DNA of 64,000 nt from JBBKWJ01 sp037968895 (GTDB lineage: Bacteria; Actinomycetota; Acidimicrobiia; Acidimicrobiales; SZUA-35): NCBI GenBank assembly GCA_037968895.1, contig JBBKWJ010000117.1:18410-82409 (forward strand), in the 5' to 3' direction. The notes beneath the pieces were generated by a model that worked only from the letters and a program-made list of their open reading frames with translations, ran no database searches and had not been told where the DNA came from. A program made the translations under genes and the position numbers. Positions 26,907 to 35,673 of the stretch are shown in pieces (the first letter of the stretch is position 1; each line of letters starts with the position of its first letter).

Positions 26907-27775
26907 AGAAGCTCCTCAAGCAGTGGCGCAATCGAGGTCAACACATCGTCGGAGTCGACATGCTCGGGAAGTGTCACGATGGGGACGTCAATCGCTGCGG
27001 CCAGTGGCTCAAGTGCTTCTGTCGCCCGGCGCCGTGAGTCGAGCAACATTTTGGCGCCGATGCCGAGTGCATTGGACTTTTTCTTGGCGAGGCGGATCGC
27101 TTCGCGCTTGGCCTTGTCCGACAGTGGCCGTGGCACGCGGTTCGCAACAACGGCTCGAACCGCAACCGACGTCTCTGCTGTGATTCGCTTGTAGAGGTCA
27201 AGCGCCTCGGACACCGGCAACTCCTCAGCCAAGGTCACCACCACGGCTGCTGTGGTCTCGTCAGCGAGCATCGTTCGCATCCACGCGGTCTGTTTCGTGA
27301 GCGGTCCGAGCGGCACCATCTCGGCCAGCGTGTCCGGCGAAGCGAGAAGTTCAACCACGTGACCGGTGGCAGGCGCATCAAGAATCACAAGGTCGTGCGA
27401 ATCATACAGTGCCACGTTGCACACCTTGCCCATCGCCAGAATTTCGCGCACCCCGGGTGCCGCCACTGCGAGAAAATCGAAGGCTTTCGCGATCGGCCCA
27501 AGCCGTAGCCCCGGAATTGGGATGTGAAGGTAGAGATCGAGGTATTCGCGAAGCGCAACTTCAGTATTCAGATCAATGACGTCAATACCGGGTCGGGGCT
27601 TGTGGCCAAGTGCCCTTCGAAGTCCGCCATCGCTGAGGCCGTCGATCGCGAGCACCTTCGCCCCGCGTTCAGCCGCAGCAACCGCAAGTCCGGCGCTAAC
27701 CGTCGAGCGTCCAACCCCGCCCTTGCCCGCGACAACGAGAAGCCGCCGACGCATCGGCGGCTTCTTCGTTGACAT
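26903..27775 (-). CDS. ArsA/GET3-like ATPase, first of a pair (BagA-like)
   Basis: A 290-residue P-loop ATPase. Its deviant Walker A is AGKGGVGRSTVSA, with the signature lysine early in the loop (KGG) but Arg in place of the usual second Lys, so the pair differs in its catalytic site. The switch segment LVILDAPATGHVVELL is close to that of its partner. The ATG at 27775 begins MSTKKPPMRRR; longer frames upstream lack similarity. It is encoded directly downstream of the DUF3107 gene and 4 bases overlap its partner. Confidence 0.85.
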   Translation of the reverse strand: MSTKKPPMRRRLLVVAGKGGVGRSTVSAGLAVAAAERGAKVLAIDGLSDGGLRRALGHKPRPGIDVIDLNTEVALREYLDLYLHIPIPGLRLGPIAKAFDFLAVAAPGVREILAMGKVCNVALYDSHDLVILDAPATGHVVELLASPDTLAEMVPLGPLTKQTAWMRTMLADETTAAVVVTLAEELPVSEALDLYKRITAETSVAVRAVVANRVPRPLSDKAKREAIRLAKKKSNALGIGAKMLLDSRRRATEALEPLAAAIDVPIVTLPEHVDSDDVLTSIAPLLEELL

Positions 27776-27785
27776 CACGTCGTCG

Positions 27786-28019
27786 TTACGCTCCGAAGCC
27801 AATCCGGCGATCGGCGGTGTCGGTGCCGAGCTCGACAAATGAGACTCGTGCACTAGGTATGACTGTTTCTTTGCCCCGTGCATCGGCGAACCAGAGTGCC
27901 TCGCCCTCTGACGAAAGCGCAGCAGTAATCGATGCCTTCAGGGCTTCACGATCGGTGTCGTTAGCCATCTCAATTTCGATGACTTGGCCAGACTGCGCAA
28001 TTCCAATACGGACGTCCAT
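27786..28019 (-). CDS. DUF3107 family small protein
   Basis: A 77-residue protein matching the actinobacteria-specific DUF3107 family. The first strand MDVRIGIAQSGQVIEIE and the later DARGKETVIPSARVSFVELG are the recognisable parts. It is probably a small beta-rich domain of unknown function. The ATG at 28019 opens the first strand; an upstream in-frame GTG/ATG would only add unlike sequence. It lies 10 bases upstream of the ArsA-like pair on the same strand. Confidence 0.85.
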   Translation of the reverse strand: MDVRIGIAQSGQVIEIEMANDTDREALKASITAALSSEGEALWFADARGKETVIPSARVSFVELGTDTADRRIGFGA

Positions 28020-28106
28020 CCGTGCCTCCGGGGTTGTGCGGGCCATACGACCCGCGACGATGTGTACAGCTGAAACCTACCCGGCGATCGGGTGGGTCCG
28101 AACCAA

Positions 28107-29246
28107 CTAGATGATCTTGAGTTCGGACCTGAAACGCTTGCGCGGCGCGAGCTCGACATCGACTCGTTCTGCCATTGCGGCAAACGCAGCGCCAGACTCT
28201 GTTGAGGTATCGACGGCGATGGGGTGTCCGGTGTCGCCGCCCTCGCGGAGCGCAGGAACCAGCGGCAGCTTGCCGAGGAGGGGAACCTCGAGTTGATCGG
28301 CGAGTTCTTGGCCGCCGCCACTTCCGAAGATCTCGTACTTCTTGCCGTCGTCGCCGGTGAACCAGCTCATGTTTTCGATGACGCCGCTCACTGTGATGTT
28401 GACCTTGTGCGCCATGTAAGCGGCGCGCTGAGCGACCTTCTGTGCTGCTGGCTGTGGCGTGGTGACAACAAACAGTTCACCGCGGGGCAGGAACTGGCTG
28501 ATCGACAACGAGATATCGCCGGTGCCGGGTGGCAAGTCAACGAGAAGGTAGTCGGGCTCATCCCAGTACACGTCGGTGAGGAACTGCTCGAGTGCCTTGT
28601 GCAGCATCGGGCCTCGCCAGATCACTGGCTGGTCTTCTTCGACGAAGAAGCCCATCGAGATACAACGAACGCCGTATCTTTCCGGCGGAACGATCATTTC
28701 GTCGATGATGGTTGGGTCTTGGCTTACACCGAGCATGCGAGGAATTGAGAAACCCCAAACATCGGCATCGACGATTGCGACTTTCTTGCCCCGGTTGGCG
28801 AGGGCGACGGCGAGGTTTGTCGTAACCGAACTCTTGCCAACGCCTCCTTTGCCAGACGCAATCAGGAGAACCCTGGTGTTGTTGCCGGGATCGGCGAAGG
28901 GAATTGCCCGGCCTTCGGCGTGGCCGTGTGCAGGCTGGGATCCGGCGGTTGCACCGGGGTCGCCGTTGAGCTGGACCCGCACGGCCGCACGCTGCTCGTC
29001 GGTCATGACGCCAAACTCGACAACGACGTCAGAGATGTCGTCGAGAGCCAGAACAGCGTTCTTGACTCTCCCGTCGATCTCAGCCCGGAGCGGGCAGCCA
29101 GCAATAGTGAGGTCGATGCCGATGACGGCTCGGGGCGGGGTGAGCTCGATATTGCGCACCATGCCGAGGTCGACGATGCTTCGATGCAACTCGGGGTCTT
29201 GTACTGGCCGTAGCGCTTCGATTACGGCTTCTTTAGTGGTGGTCAC
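28107..29246 (-). CDS. mrp: Mrp/NBP35-family iron-sulfur cluster carrier ATPase
   Basis: A 379-residue ApbC/Mrp protein that carries [4Fe-4S] clusters to apo-enzymes. An N-terminal MIP18/DUF59 domain (about residues 1-95, containing VQDPELHRSIVDLGMV) is joined to a MinD-type P-loop (SGKGGVGKSSVTTNL, about 130-144). The conserved WRGPMLHKALEQF and DYLLVDLPPGTGDISL follow. The CxxC pair found in some relatives is not obvious. The GTG at 29246 is preferred over an ATG at 29261 because GGAG lies 5 bases upstream. It is divergent from a SufR-like regulator, which fits Fe-S-responsive control. Confidence 0.92.
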   Translation of the reverse strand: MTTTKEAVIEALRPVQDPELHRSIVDLGMVRNIELTPPRAVIGIDLTIAGCPLRAEIDGRVKNAVLALDDISDVVVEFGVMTDEQRAAVRVQLNGDPGATAGSQPAHGHAEGRAIPFADPGNNTRVLLIASGKGGVGKSSVTTNLAVALANRGKKVAIVDADVWGFSIPRMLGVSQDPTIIDEMIVPPERYGVRCISMGFFVEEDQPVIWRGPMLHKALEQFLTDVYWDEPDYLLVDLPPGTGDISLSISQFLPRGELFVVTTPQPAAQKVAQRAAYMAHKVNITVSGVIENMSWFTGDDGKKYEIFGSGGGQELADQLEVPLLGKLPLVPALREGGDTGHPIAVDTSTESGAAFAAMAERVDVELAPRKRFRSELKII

Positions 29247-29299
29247 AGGATCTCCATCCAACGGGGTGTTGGGTATGTGTGAGTGGATCTGGGCCGCCG

Positions 29300-29336
29300 A
29301 ACACGATTTCTACTACGGCGGTAGGGGAATTGTGTT
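29300..29336. promoter_or_regulatory. Candidate operator between mrp and the SufR-like gene
   Basis: An inverted repeat with arms AACACGATTT (29300-29309) and GAATTGTGTT (29327-29336) matches at 8 of 10 positions with a 17-base spacer, which itself holds CTAC/GTAG half-sites. It lies in the 102-base divergent gap, 13 bases before the regulator start. Position and symmetry suggest a binding site for the neighbouring regulator, controlling itself and mrp. Confidence 0.45.
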
Positions 29337-29348
29337 TAGACTATCGAA

Positions 29349-30062
29349 GTGGCTGAGCGATCCCTGAATCCAACCGAGTTTGCGAACCTCGTCAACGCAA
29401 TAACCTCAGCATTCGGCGATCCGACACGACGAGACATTTATCTGCTTGCTCACGAAAAGACCGACGGTCTAACCGTGAGCGAGGTCGCTGAAGCACGCGG
29501 TTTACACACCAACGTCGCTCGTCACCACCTCGACAAACTCGCAGGTGGAGGGTATCTCGAAGTCACTCAGCGCTCGTCGTCGGGAGCAGGGCGGCCAGCC
29601 AAGGTATATCGGGCCGTCGACCCTGACCTCCACCTCGACTTCGAAGTCCGTCACAACGACATTCTTGTGACGCTGCTCGGCAAGGCGCTCAGCCGTCTGC
29701 CCGCATCTGAAGCAGCAGAACTGGCTGAAGAGGTTGGACTCGAATTTGGGCGTCAAATGGCTGCATCGAATCCGAATACTGAGCAGTCGTTTCGCTCGGC
29801 GCTTCATGTCGTCGCTGACGCGCTGTCAGCTCACGGTTTTGCAGCTCACGCCGAACAACACGGCGATGAGCTCCGGATTGTTTCCAACCATTGCCCGTTT
29901 GGCGACGTAGCGATCGAGCATCCTGTCATCTGCGCCGTCGATCGGGGCATGGTCAAGGGTCTCCTAGGATCGATCTACGGCGAAACAACCGTCGCTATTG
30001 GTTCGTCCATCGCCCGAGGCGACCTCAACTGCACGGCGGACGTGCTTTCAGTGAAGGCCTAA
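29349..30062 (+). CDS. SufR-like winged-helix iron-sulfur regulator
   Basis: A 237-residue ArsR/DeoR-type regulator. The N-terminal winged helix (AFGDPTRRDIYLLAH, then VSEVAEARGLHTNVARHHLDKL as recognition helix region) is followed by a sensor domain whose C-terminal part carries NHCPFGDVAIEHPVICAVDRG, including two of the cysteines typical of SufR, and a further Cys in DLNCTAD. SufR represses Fe-S assembly genes when its cluster is intact. Divergent placement from mrp, with an inverted repeat between, supports this role. The start is GTG; the sensed cluster is inferred from the family. Confidence 0.85.
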   Translation: MAERSLNPTEFANLVNAITSAFGDPTRRDIYLLAHEKTDGLTVSEVAEARGLHTNVARHHLDKLAGGGYLEVTQRSSSGAGRPAKVYRAVDPDLHLDFEVRHNDILVTLLGKALSRLPASEAAELAEEVGLEFGRQMAASNPNTEQSFRSALHVVADALSAHGFAAHAEQHGDELRIVSNHCPFGDVAIEHPVICAVDRGMVKGLLGSIYGETTVAIGSSIARGDLNCTADVLSVKA

Positions 30063-30068
30063 CGTTCG

Positions 30069-31145
30069 TTAGCGGCGGGGGTCGCTCTCGCGGATCGAAC
30101 GGCGCAACATCGTGAACGGCTTGACCGGCGTCTTTGCCGCGCTGGCAAGACCCCGCAGGACGGTGCTTTCACCAAACTCTGGCGCATGAATAAAGCCGGC
30201 CTTCACAAAGGCCGCGAACGACACCACACTGATTAGCGCCATAGCGCCAAGCACGAATTCCCAGCTCCACTGTTGGGTTGACCCTGGCAACCGGTCGATA
30301 TTCATGCCGTACCAACCAGTAATCAACGTGAGCGGCAACAAGATGGCCGAGTACACGGCAAGAATCGTGGTGGCTGCGGCCTGCCGGTCGGCGGCCGCGC
30401 CACGGTACGTGTCGAGCGCATCGCTGAGTAGGGCCCGCGCTGCAAGCAGCGACTCAACGACCTGATTGTGCACGTCGTATGCGTCGCCGAGCATCGCGAT
30501 TGAACCAGGGCCGAGTACCGCAACATTGCTCTTCCGCAGATTTGCGATCACCAAACGCTGGGGTCGAAGCACTTTTCGCACGGTGGTCTCTTCACGCCGA
30601 AGCACCTGCACATCTCGCAAAACATCAGGATCGGCATCGAGGGCGTCGTCTGCTATATCGTCGATCCTTCTCTCGAACTCAACAAGAACCTCGAGGTAGC
30701 GACGTCCGATGACTTCAGCGAGCTGGGCGAAGAGTTCACCAGCGCCGTCCTCGCTCATATGCGAGTGACGCTGCACCGCACGCCACAACCAGTCGATTCC
30801 CGGCACCGGACCGGCACTTACGGTGACCAAAAGGTTGTGCCCAACGAAACAGTCGACCTCGAGGGTGTCGACCCGCTCCCCCTCTGACGTGAGCGCATGC
30901 AAAACGACAAAGAGGTGGTCGCCGTAGTCGGCAAACTTTGGCAGCTGCTCGATATCGAGGATGTCCTCAATGGCGGCCGGGTCGAAATCAAACTGCGCAC
31001 CAAGCGCATCGAGCTCATTTGCGTCGGTCGTCACAATATCGAGCCAAAAGAGAGAGCCTTCGGCGCGCAACATCGCACAGCTTTCGACGTCGCTCGGCAC
31101 GAGGGTCGCATCGCCATCGCGTCTCGCAAGAACGCGAGCGCTCAT
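30069..31145 (-). CDS. corA: CorA-family magnesium/divalent cation transporter
   Basis: A 358-residue CorA channel. The N-terminal cytoplasmic domain (about 1-290) is followed by two transmembrane helices. The pore signature YGMNI (GMN) sits at the end of the first helix, and the periplasmic loop is short. The preceding long helix has the RREETTVRKVLRPQR segment. The acidic/charged N-terminus and length are normal. It ends 7 bases from the convergent SufR-like gene. Confidence 0.93.
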   Translation of the reverse strand: MSARVLARRDGDATLVPSDVESCAMLRAEGSLFWLDIVTTDANELDALGAQFDFDPAAIEDILDIEQLPKFADYGDHLFVVLHALTSEGERVDTLEVDCFVGHNLLVTVSAGPVPGIDWLWRAVQRHSHMSEDGAGELFAQLAEVIGRRYLEVLVEFERRIDDIADDALDADPDVLRDVQVLRREETTVRKVLRPQRLVIANLRKSNVAVLGPGSIAMLGDAYDVHNQVVESLLAARALLSDALDTYRGAAADRQAAATTILAVYSAILLPLTLITGWYGMNIDRLPGSTQQWSWEFVLGAMALISVVSFAAFVKAGFIHAPEFGESTVLRGLASAAKTPVKPFTMLRRSIRESDPRR

Positions 31146-31260
31146 AGTGCTCGTCTTATTTGGTCACAGATTCGCATGGGTTTCGACTCCTGAAGGCCGC
31201 CGCCAACAGTACGCAAAAACGGAGCCATACAACCGGACCCTCGCCCGACTCGGTCGCCGT

Positions 31261-32355
31261 CTACGAGGCAAGCGTGACCGGGTGCGGCTCAAACTCAAGC
31301 CGTCCGTGGTCAATATTGGGCAACACGTAGCGGGCGAAAAGGTCGCACTCTGCGGCGTGCGGGTAGCCAGACAGGATGAAGGCTTCAATACCGGCATCTT
31401 TGAGCTCGTTAATTTTGGCCAACACCTGGTCTGGATTGCCAACAATCGCCGCGCCGGCACCGGAACGAGCACGACCGACTCCGGTCCAGAGATGGCGCTC
31501 TACGTAGCCGTCATCGCCTGCTGATTCACGAAGTTCGGCCTGCCTGGCAACGCCAGCCGACGCTGAATCAAGCGACTTCTTTCGGATCTCGGCTCCGGCA
31601 ACATCGTCAAGCTTGCTGAGAAGACGCACGGCGGCGGCCCTTGCTTCATCCTCGGTTTCACGGACAATCACATGCGAGCGCCAGCCATAACGAAGGCTTC
31701 GGCCTGCGGCGGCCGCCCTTGCATCCATATCGGCCTTGACCTCTAGCACCTTCTCGGTGGTGTCCGGCCACATCAGAAAGACGTCGGCACCGGCCGCGGC
31801 ACAGTTGCGGGCCGCAGGCGATAGTCCGCCAAAGTAGAACAGCGGGCTCTTGCCACTCACGGTACGAATTCGAGGCGGCTCGACGTCAAGCTGCAAGAAC
31901 TCGCCGTCCATCTTGACCGCATTGCCGTTTAGCAGCTCTCGAAGGGCAAACATGATCTCGATTGACCGCCGGTAGCGAGGCTCACTCTCGAGCACCTCGC
32001 CAGGCACGTCAGACGAAATGATATTGATGGTGAGGCGCCCTTCCAGAATCTGGTCGAGCGATGCGATCTGGCGGGCCAATTGAGGAACTACCAACTCACC
32101 GCATCGGATCGCGAGAAGCATGCGGATATGGGGCGCGAGCGACGCCATTCCGGCAGCGAAGGTTGTGTTGTCGATGCCAAGTGCGTAGCCGGACGGCAGC
32201 AGTACATTGTCGAAACGATATCTGTCAGCCGTAGTGACAATATTTCGACAGTGTTCAAACGTACTAACCAACTCTGGATCGGGCTGACCGAGAAACTCGT
32301 AGTCGTCATCGCACAACGCGCTAAACCAAGACATCTCAACTGGGCTACTTGTCAT
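31261..32355 (-). CDS. LLM-class flavin-dependent monooxygenase (SsuD-like)
   Basis: A 364-residue TIM-barrel FMNH2-dependent monooxygenase of the bacterial luciferase/alkanesulfonate group. NIISSD (about residue 112) and FYFGGLSPAARNCAAAGADVFLMW follow the SsuD pattern, and the C-terminus IEAFILSGYPHAAECD is typical of that family. A separate flavin reductase would be needed and is not in this cluster. Its ATG overlaps the Gfo/Idh stop by 4 bases (ATGA), so the two are one operon. The substrate is unknown; desulfonation or oxidation of an organic compound is inferred from the family. Confidence 0.88.
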   Translation of the reverse strand: MTSSPVEMSWFSALCDDDYEFLGQPDPELVSTFEHCRNIVTTADRYRFDNVLLPSGYALGIDNTTFAAGMASLAPHIRMLLAIRCGELVVPQLARQIASLDQILEGRLTINIISSDVPGEVLESEPRYRRSIEIMFALRELLNGNAVKMDGEFLQLDVEPPRIRTVSGKSPLFYFGGLSPAARNCAAAGADVFLMWPDTTEKVLEVKADMDARAAAAGRSLRYGWRSHVIVRETEDEARAAAVRLLSKLDDVAGAEIRKKSLDSASAGVARQAELRESAGDDGYVERHLWTGVGRARSGAGAAIVGNPDQVLAKINELKDAGIEAFILSGYPHAAECDLFARYVLPNIDHGRLEFEPHPVTLAS

Positions 32356-33437
32356 TTCAGAACCTCCGCTAGATCTACTACTCGTCCTTCATCAATACTC
32401 ATGTGCGCTGCCGCTCCGACGGCGACAGACCAAAGTCCGTCGTCGAGGGTCGAATCGACTTCGCGTTCGCCACGAATCGCTTCACAGAAGCGTACGTGTT
32501 CGAGATAGCTGGCCCCGTGGTGGAGTCCTTCGTGCTGAATCGAATTATCGCTCACAATATGTTTCTCGACCTCGCCAAACCCGTGTGTGCCACGAAGGCC
32601 GATGCGAAGCTCGTTGTCAGGAATAAACGCCTCGACCTTGCCCCGCTCACCGATGACCGAGATCTCTTCCTGGTTCTGGGTTGCCTCCGCAAACATGCAC
32701 AGGTCGAGCATCGCTCGACCGCCGGAGGGGTACTCGACAACAACAAAGGCGTTGTCGAGGATGTCGGGAACACGGCCGTCGTACATCTCGTCGAGATGGT
32801 TGACATCTTGCGCTCCTGAGGCCATAACCCTGACCGGTCGCTCGCCCATCAAGATGTCCATAAGATTGAAAAAGTGGCAACACTTCTCAACAAGCGTTCC
32901 ACCGGTGTTCTCGCTGAAACGGTTCCAGTCATCGACCTTCGCTAGGAAGGGGAATCGGTGTTCGGTGATCGACACCATGCGAGGTGTGCCGACGGCGCCG
33001 CTGGCTATGGCCTCGATCAGCTTCGCCACTGGCGGCATATAGCGATACTCAAGGCCAACCCAGATAATCCGATCATGGGTCGACGCATTGGCGAGCTCAA
33101 TGACTTGTTGGCAGTCGCCGACCGTGGTGCACAGCGGCTTCTCGATGAGCACATGGACGTCAGTGGCGAGGACGTCGGCCATGATGCCGGCGTGCGTGAA
33201 GTTTGGAGTCGCCACAACAACCGCGTCTACTAGCCCGCTTGCGAGAAGATCGCGGTGATCAACGAACACCTCCGCTCCGGGCGCAGCGGCGAGGCCTGCA
33301 TCACGCTGCGAAGCATTGGTGTCGCTGATGGCGGTCACCTTTGCGCCCTCAAGCGCATTGATGTTCTCGATGTGTTCGATGCCCATCATTCCGGTGCCAA
33401 TCACCCCGTATCGAATGAGTTCTGTAGTCATCTCCAC
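32352..33437 (-). CDS. Gfo/Idh/MocA-family NAD(P)-dependent oxidoreductase
   Basis: A 361-residue dehydrogenase. The Rossmann motif GVIGTGMMGIEH is at about residues 11-22, the substrate-domain EKPLC motif appears as LIEKPLCTT (about 97-105) with the catalytic lysine, and EKCCHFFNL holds the later active-site His. It likely oxidises a polyol, sugar or related compound. Start is GTG at 33437 or ATG at 33431. It forms an operon with the flavin monooxygenase and diverges from a LysR regulator across 85 bases, the common arrangement for a substrate-inducible catabolic pair. Confidence 0.9.
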   Translation of the reverse strand: MEMTTELIRYGVIGTGMMGIEHIENINALEGAKVTAISDTNASQRDAGLAAAPGAEVFVDHRDLLASGLVDAVVVATPNFTHAGIMADVLATDVHVLIEKPLCTTVGDCQQVIELANASTHDRIIWVGLEYRYMPPVAKLIEAIASGAVGTPRMVSITEHRFPFLAKVDDWNRFSENTGGTLVEKCCHFFNLMDILMGERPVRVMASGAQDVNHLDEMYDGRVPDILDNAFVVVEYPSGGRAMLDLCMFAEATQNQEEISVIGERGKVEAFIPDNELRIGLRGTHGFGEVEKHIVSDNSIQHEGLHHGASYLEHVRFCEAIRGEREVDSTLDDGLWSVAVGAAAHMSIDEGRVVDLAEVLK

Positions 33438-33493
33438 AGTCGACCAGAAAACACTCCATTTAGGAAGGACCTTCCCGCTGTAGGGATATCGGA

Positions 33494-33509
33494 TATTCCT
33501 ATAGGTATA
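33494..33509. promoter_or_regulatory. Candidate LysR binding site
   Basis: TATTCCTATAGGTATA is symmetrical around CCTATAGG (33498-33505), with one mismatched pair. It lies 13 bases before the LysR start and about 57 bases before the divergent oxidoreductase start. AT-rich symmetrical sites here usually bind the neighbouring LysR protein. Confidence 0.45.
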
Positions 33510-33522
33510 GAATAGTTTTACG

Positions 33523-34407
33523 ATGACAGATCTTGACCTCCACGCCTTGCGCCTATTTCTCGCAGTCAGCGAACTCGGCAGCTTGTCGAAGGCGGCAGTC
33601 CGACACGACCTCGCTCAACCATCGGTGACATCACGGCTGCAAAAACTTGAGCGGCAGCTCGGCGTTGAGCTTCTCGAACGCAACGCCACAGGCTCAACCC
33701 CATCAGCCATTGGTGCTCAGCTTGCCGCTCACGCAGCCGAAGTCCTTGCGGTGGCTGACGGGTTCGTCGCGGCGGCCGCCATGCTCGGCGCGCCGGAACG
33801 TAAGAACCTCGCAATAGCGGCGACAAGCGGCGTAGTCCGCCACTACCTTCCGGTTTGGCTTTCAACCAACGCACTCGAAGGGGTCCAGCTTGAAGTGAGC
33901 GAAGCCTCGACAGCCCGGGTCGCGGCTCTGGTGCGCAGTGGATCGGTTGCGCTCGGATTCCTCGACGGACCGACCGCACCGCTCGGCCTTCGATCAGTCG
34001 TTGTGGCAACAAACGAACTCTTTGCGGTCGGCTCGCCCTCGCATCCAACTCTGCGGCAACGGCGGGTTCACACTCCCAACAGCTTCCTCAAGGCTCCCCT
34101 CATCGGGCAATCTCCAAGATCAGGTACTCGAGACTGTGTCGAAGCGGCGCTGAGTCCGCATGGCTTCACTGGGTTCTTTCGAGAGGTCGCAACGGCCGAT
34201 GAAGCCAAGCTCGCCGCGATAGCGGGGGCGGGCATCGCCATCCTTCCTCACGCGGCCGTCAGCGACGACCTCGATGCGGGACGCCTTGCTCGAGTTTCGC
34301 TGCGCGGGGTCGTTCTGCAACAGCCGGTTCGCGCAACCTGGCGGGGCAGCCGCCCCGCTGAGAGTTCGGCCCGGGCGCTGCTCGACATCAGTCTCGAACG
34401 TGAGTAG
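33523..34407 (+). CDS. LysR-family transcriptional regulator
   Basis: A 294-residue LysR regulator. The N-terminal winged helix is textbook: LHALRLFLAVSELGSLSKAAVRHDLAQPSVTSRLQKLERQLG-type order, residues 4-45. The C-terminal two-lobe effector domain (about 90-290) would bind the inducer. It is divergently transcribed from the Gfo/Idh and LLM oxidoreductase operon, which it probably controls. A symmetrical site lies in the gap between them. The inducer is unknown. Confidence 0.93.
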   Translation: MTDLDLHALRLFLAVSELGSLSKAAVRHDLAQPSVTSRLQKLERQLGVELLERNATGSTPSAIGAQLAAHAAEVLAVADGFVAAAAMLGAPERKNLAIAATSGVVRHYLPVWLSTNALEGVQLEVSEASTARVAALVRSGSVALGFLDGPTAPLGLRSVVVATNELFAVGSPSHPTLRQRRVHTPNSFLKAPLIGQSPRSGTRDCVEAALSPHGFTGFFREVATADEAKLAAIAGAGIAILPHAAVSDDLDAGRLARVSLRGVVLQQPVRATWRGSRPAESSARALLDISLERE

Positions 34408-34418
34408 CGCCCAGCTTG

Positions 34419-35150
34419 CTAGCCGACGTCAAGCCCGCAGACGAGCCAATCGCCACCATCTTTGACCATGGAGAAGACGATTGGGAACACGTCGCCTGAG
34501 GTGATGGTTCCGGATACCTCGCCTGTCGTGCGGCCGTTGACGCTGGAGACGTTCGACGAATTGAGATTGTAGTCCTCAATGTCGTTTCCAGAGAAGAAGT
34601 CAACAAGGTCGGCTTTCGCCGTTGAACCGAAACACTCAGACGAATCAGACGTCAACGACGCCGCAGCGTCAAAGTCGCCGTTGTCGACCGCCGCAAGGAA
34701 CTCATTGGCTGCGTCGACCTGGCCAGACACGGCACGGAAGAGCGCATACGAACAGCCTCCGATGCCGAGAATCATGACCATGAAGATGCCGAGGATCCAG
34801 GGCCAAATCTTTCGCTTCTTCTTCGGCTCGTCGCCGTATACAGGGCCGCCAGCGGCGACGTCGTATGCCGGTTGATACGCCTGGTTTGGTGGCTGATAGC
34901 CACCTACTGGTTGACCAGGAGCGGCGTACCCCGGCTGAGCCGGCGGTGCGAACCCAGGTTGGCCTGGAGGTGGTCCGTAACCCGGCTGCGCCGGTGGCGG
35001 GTTGTAGGTTGGTTGAGCAGGTGCGGGCCCGTAGCCGGGCTGTCCTGTGCCCGGCACTGGTGGCGGCGAAAAGCCCGGGTCGAATGGCGAATCGGGGCCG
35101 GATGGCGGCTGCCCTGGTTCGCCCGGCGCTGGCCAGTTCTGATCGGTCAT
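34419..35150 (-). CDS. Pro/Gly-rich membrane protein with DUF4878-like extracytoplasmic domain
   Basis: A 243-residue single-pass protein. The first 110 residues are a low-complexity Pro/Gly/Gln/Tyr region with repeats such as PAQPGYGPPPGQPG. A basic stop (EPKKKRK) precedes one transmembrane helix (IWPWILGIFMVMILGIGGCSYALF, about 120-143), and a folded exported domain of about 100 residues follows with two cysteines (ECFG, VCGL), resembling DUF4878 (NTF2-like). Function unknown; the architecture is common in actinobacterial envelope proteins. Confidence 0.8.
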   Translation of the reverse strand: MTDQNWPAPGEPGQPPSGPDSPFDPGFSPPPVPGTGQPGYGPAPAQPTYNPPPAQPGYGPPPGQPGFAPPAQPGYAAPGQPVGGYQPPNQAYQPAYDVAAGGPVYGDEPKKKRKIWPWILGIFMVMILGIGGCSYALFRAVSGQVDAANEFLAAVDNGDFDAAASLTSDSSECFGSTAKADLVDFFSGNDIEDYNLNSSNVSSVNGRTTGEVSGTITSGDVFPIVFSMVKDGGDWLVCGLDVG

Positions 35151-35331
35151 GTGTGGGTTTCCCTCCCTTTGTCGCCCGGAGCGACGTCTCTTGTCGACAA
35201 GTCACACTCAGACGCCATGATCTTAGTCTGTTCGCGATAGTGACACAGGATGACAACGCGTTGATAAACGCAAACTTCCTTCATCGCATGTGGCGAGCCA
35301 TTCGGTTTGGTTCTCCGGCACACTCAACAAG

Positions 35332-35673
35332 ATGATCACGATTACGGGCAGCAAGCTTCAGGCGCTGATCTACGGATGGGCCGCAATCGTCGGCCTCGTT
35401 GTGCTGCGCGACACACATCTTGTTCTTGCCATCGCTATTGGCGTCGTTGGTGGAGTACTCAGCCTTGCCGTTGCCCGTCGCCGCGTCGAACTCGGCGATG
35501 ACACTGTTACCGCCCGCTCGCTACTCCGTTCGAGCGAGGGCAGCCGACAATCGGTCGCCAAAGAGTTTGGCCATCGTTATCTCAAACTCACTTTCGAAGG
35601 CGGCCAAACGCACCGCATCGAAGTCCCCGTCGAAGTTCGACCGAACGTCCGCGACTGGGTAAACGACGTCTAG
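35332..35673 (+). CDS. Small membrane protein with C-terminal beta domain
   Basis: A 113-residue protein. Two adjacent hydrophobic segments (about residues 10-50) form a hairpin in the membrane, followed by a short soluble domain rich in beta strands with EVPVEVRPNVRDWV at the end. No family assignment is possible from sequence. The ATG at 35332 is chosen because it opens the hydrophobic hairpin. Its stop shares CTAG with the convergent ABC exporter gene. Confidence 0.6.
   Translation: MITITGSKLQALIYGWAAIVGLVVLRDTHLVLAIAIGVVGGVLSLAVARRRVELGDDTVTARSLLRSSEGSRQSVAKEFGHRYLKLTFEGGQTHRIEVPVEVRPNVRDWVNDV

Noticed and set aside
34860..35110. Tandem repeats that could be taken for a CRISPR or minisatellite.
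   Set aside because: The repeats are in frame and encode Pro/Gly/Gln/Tyr-rich protein; no spacers.
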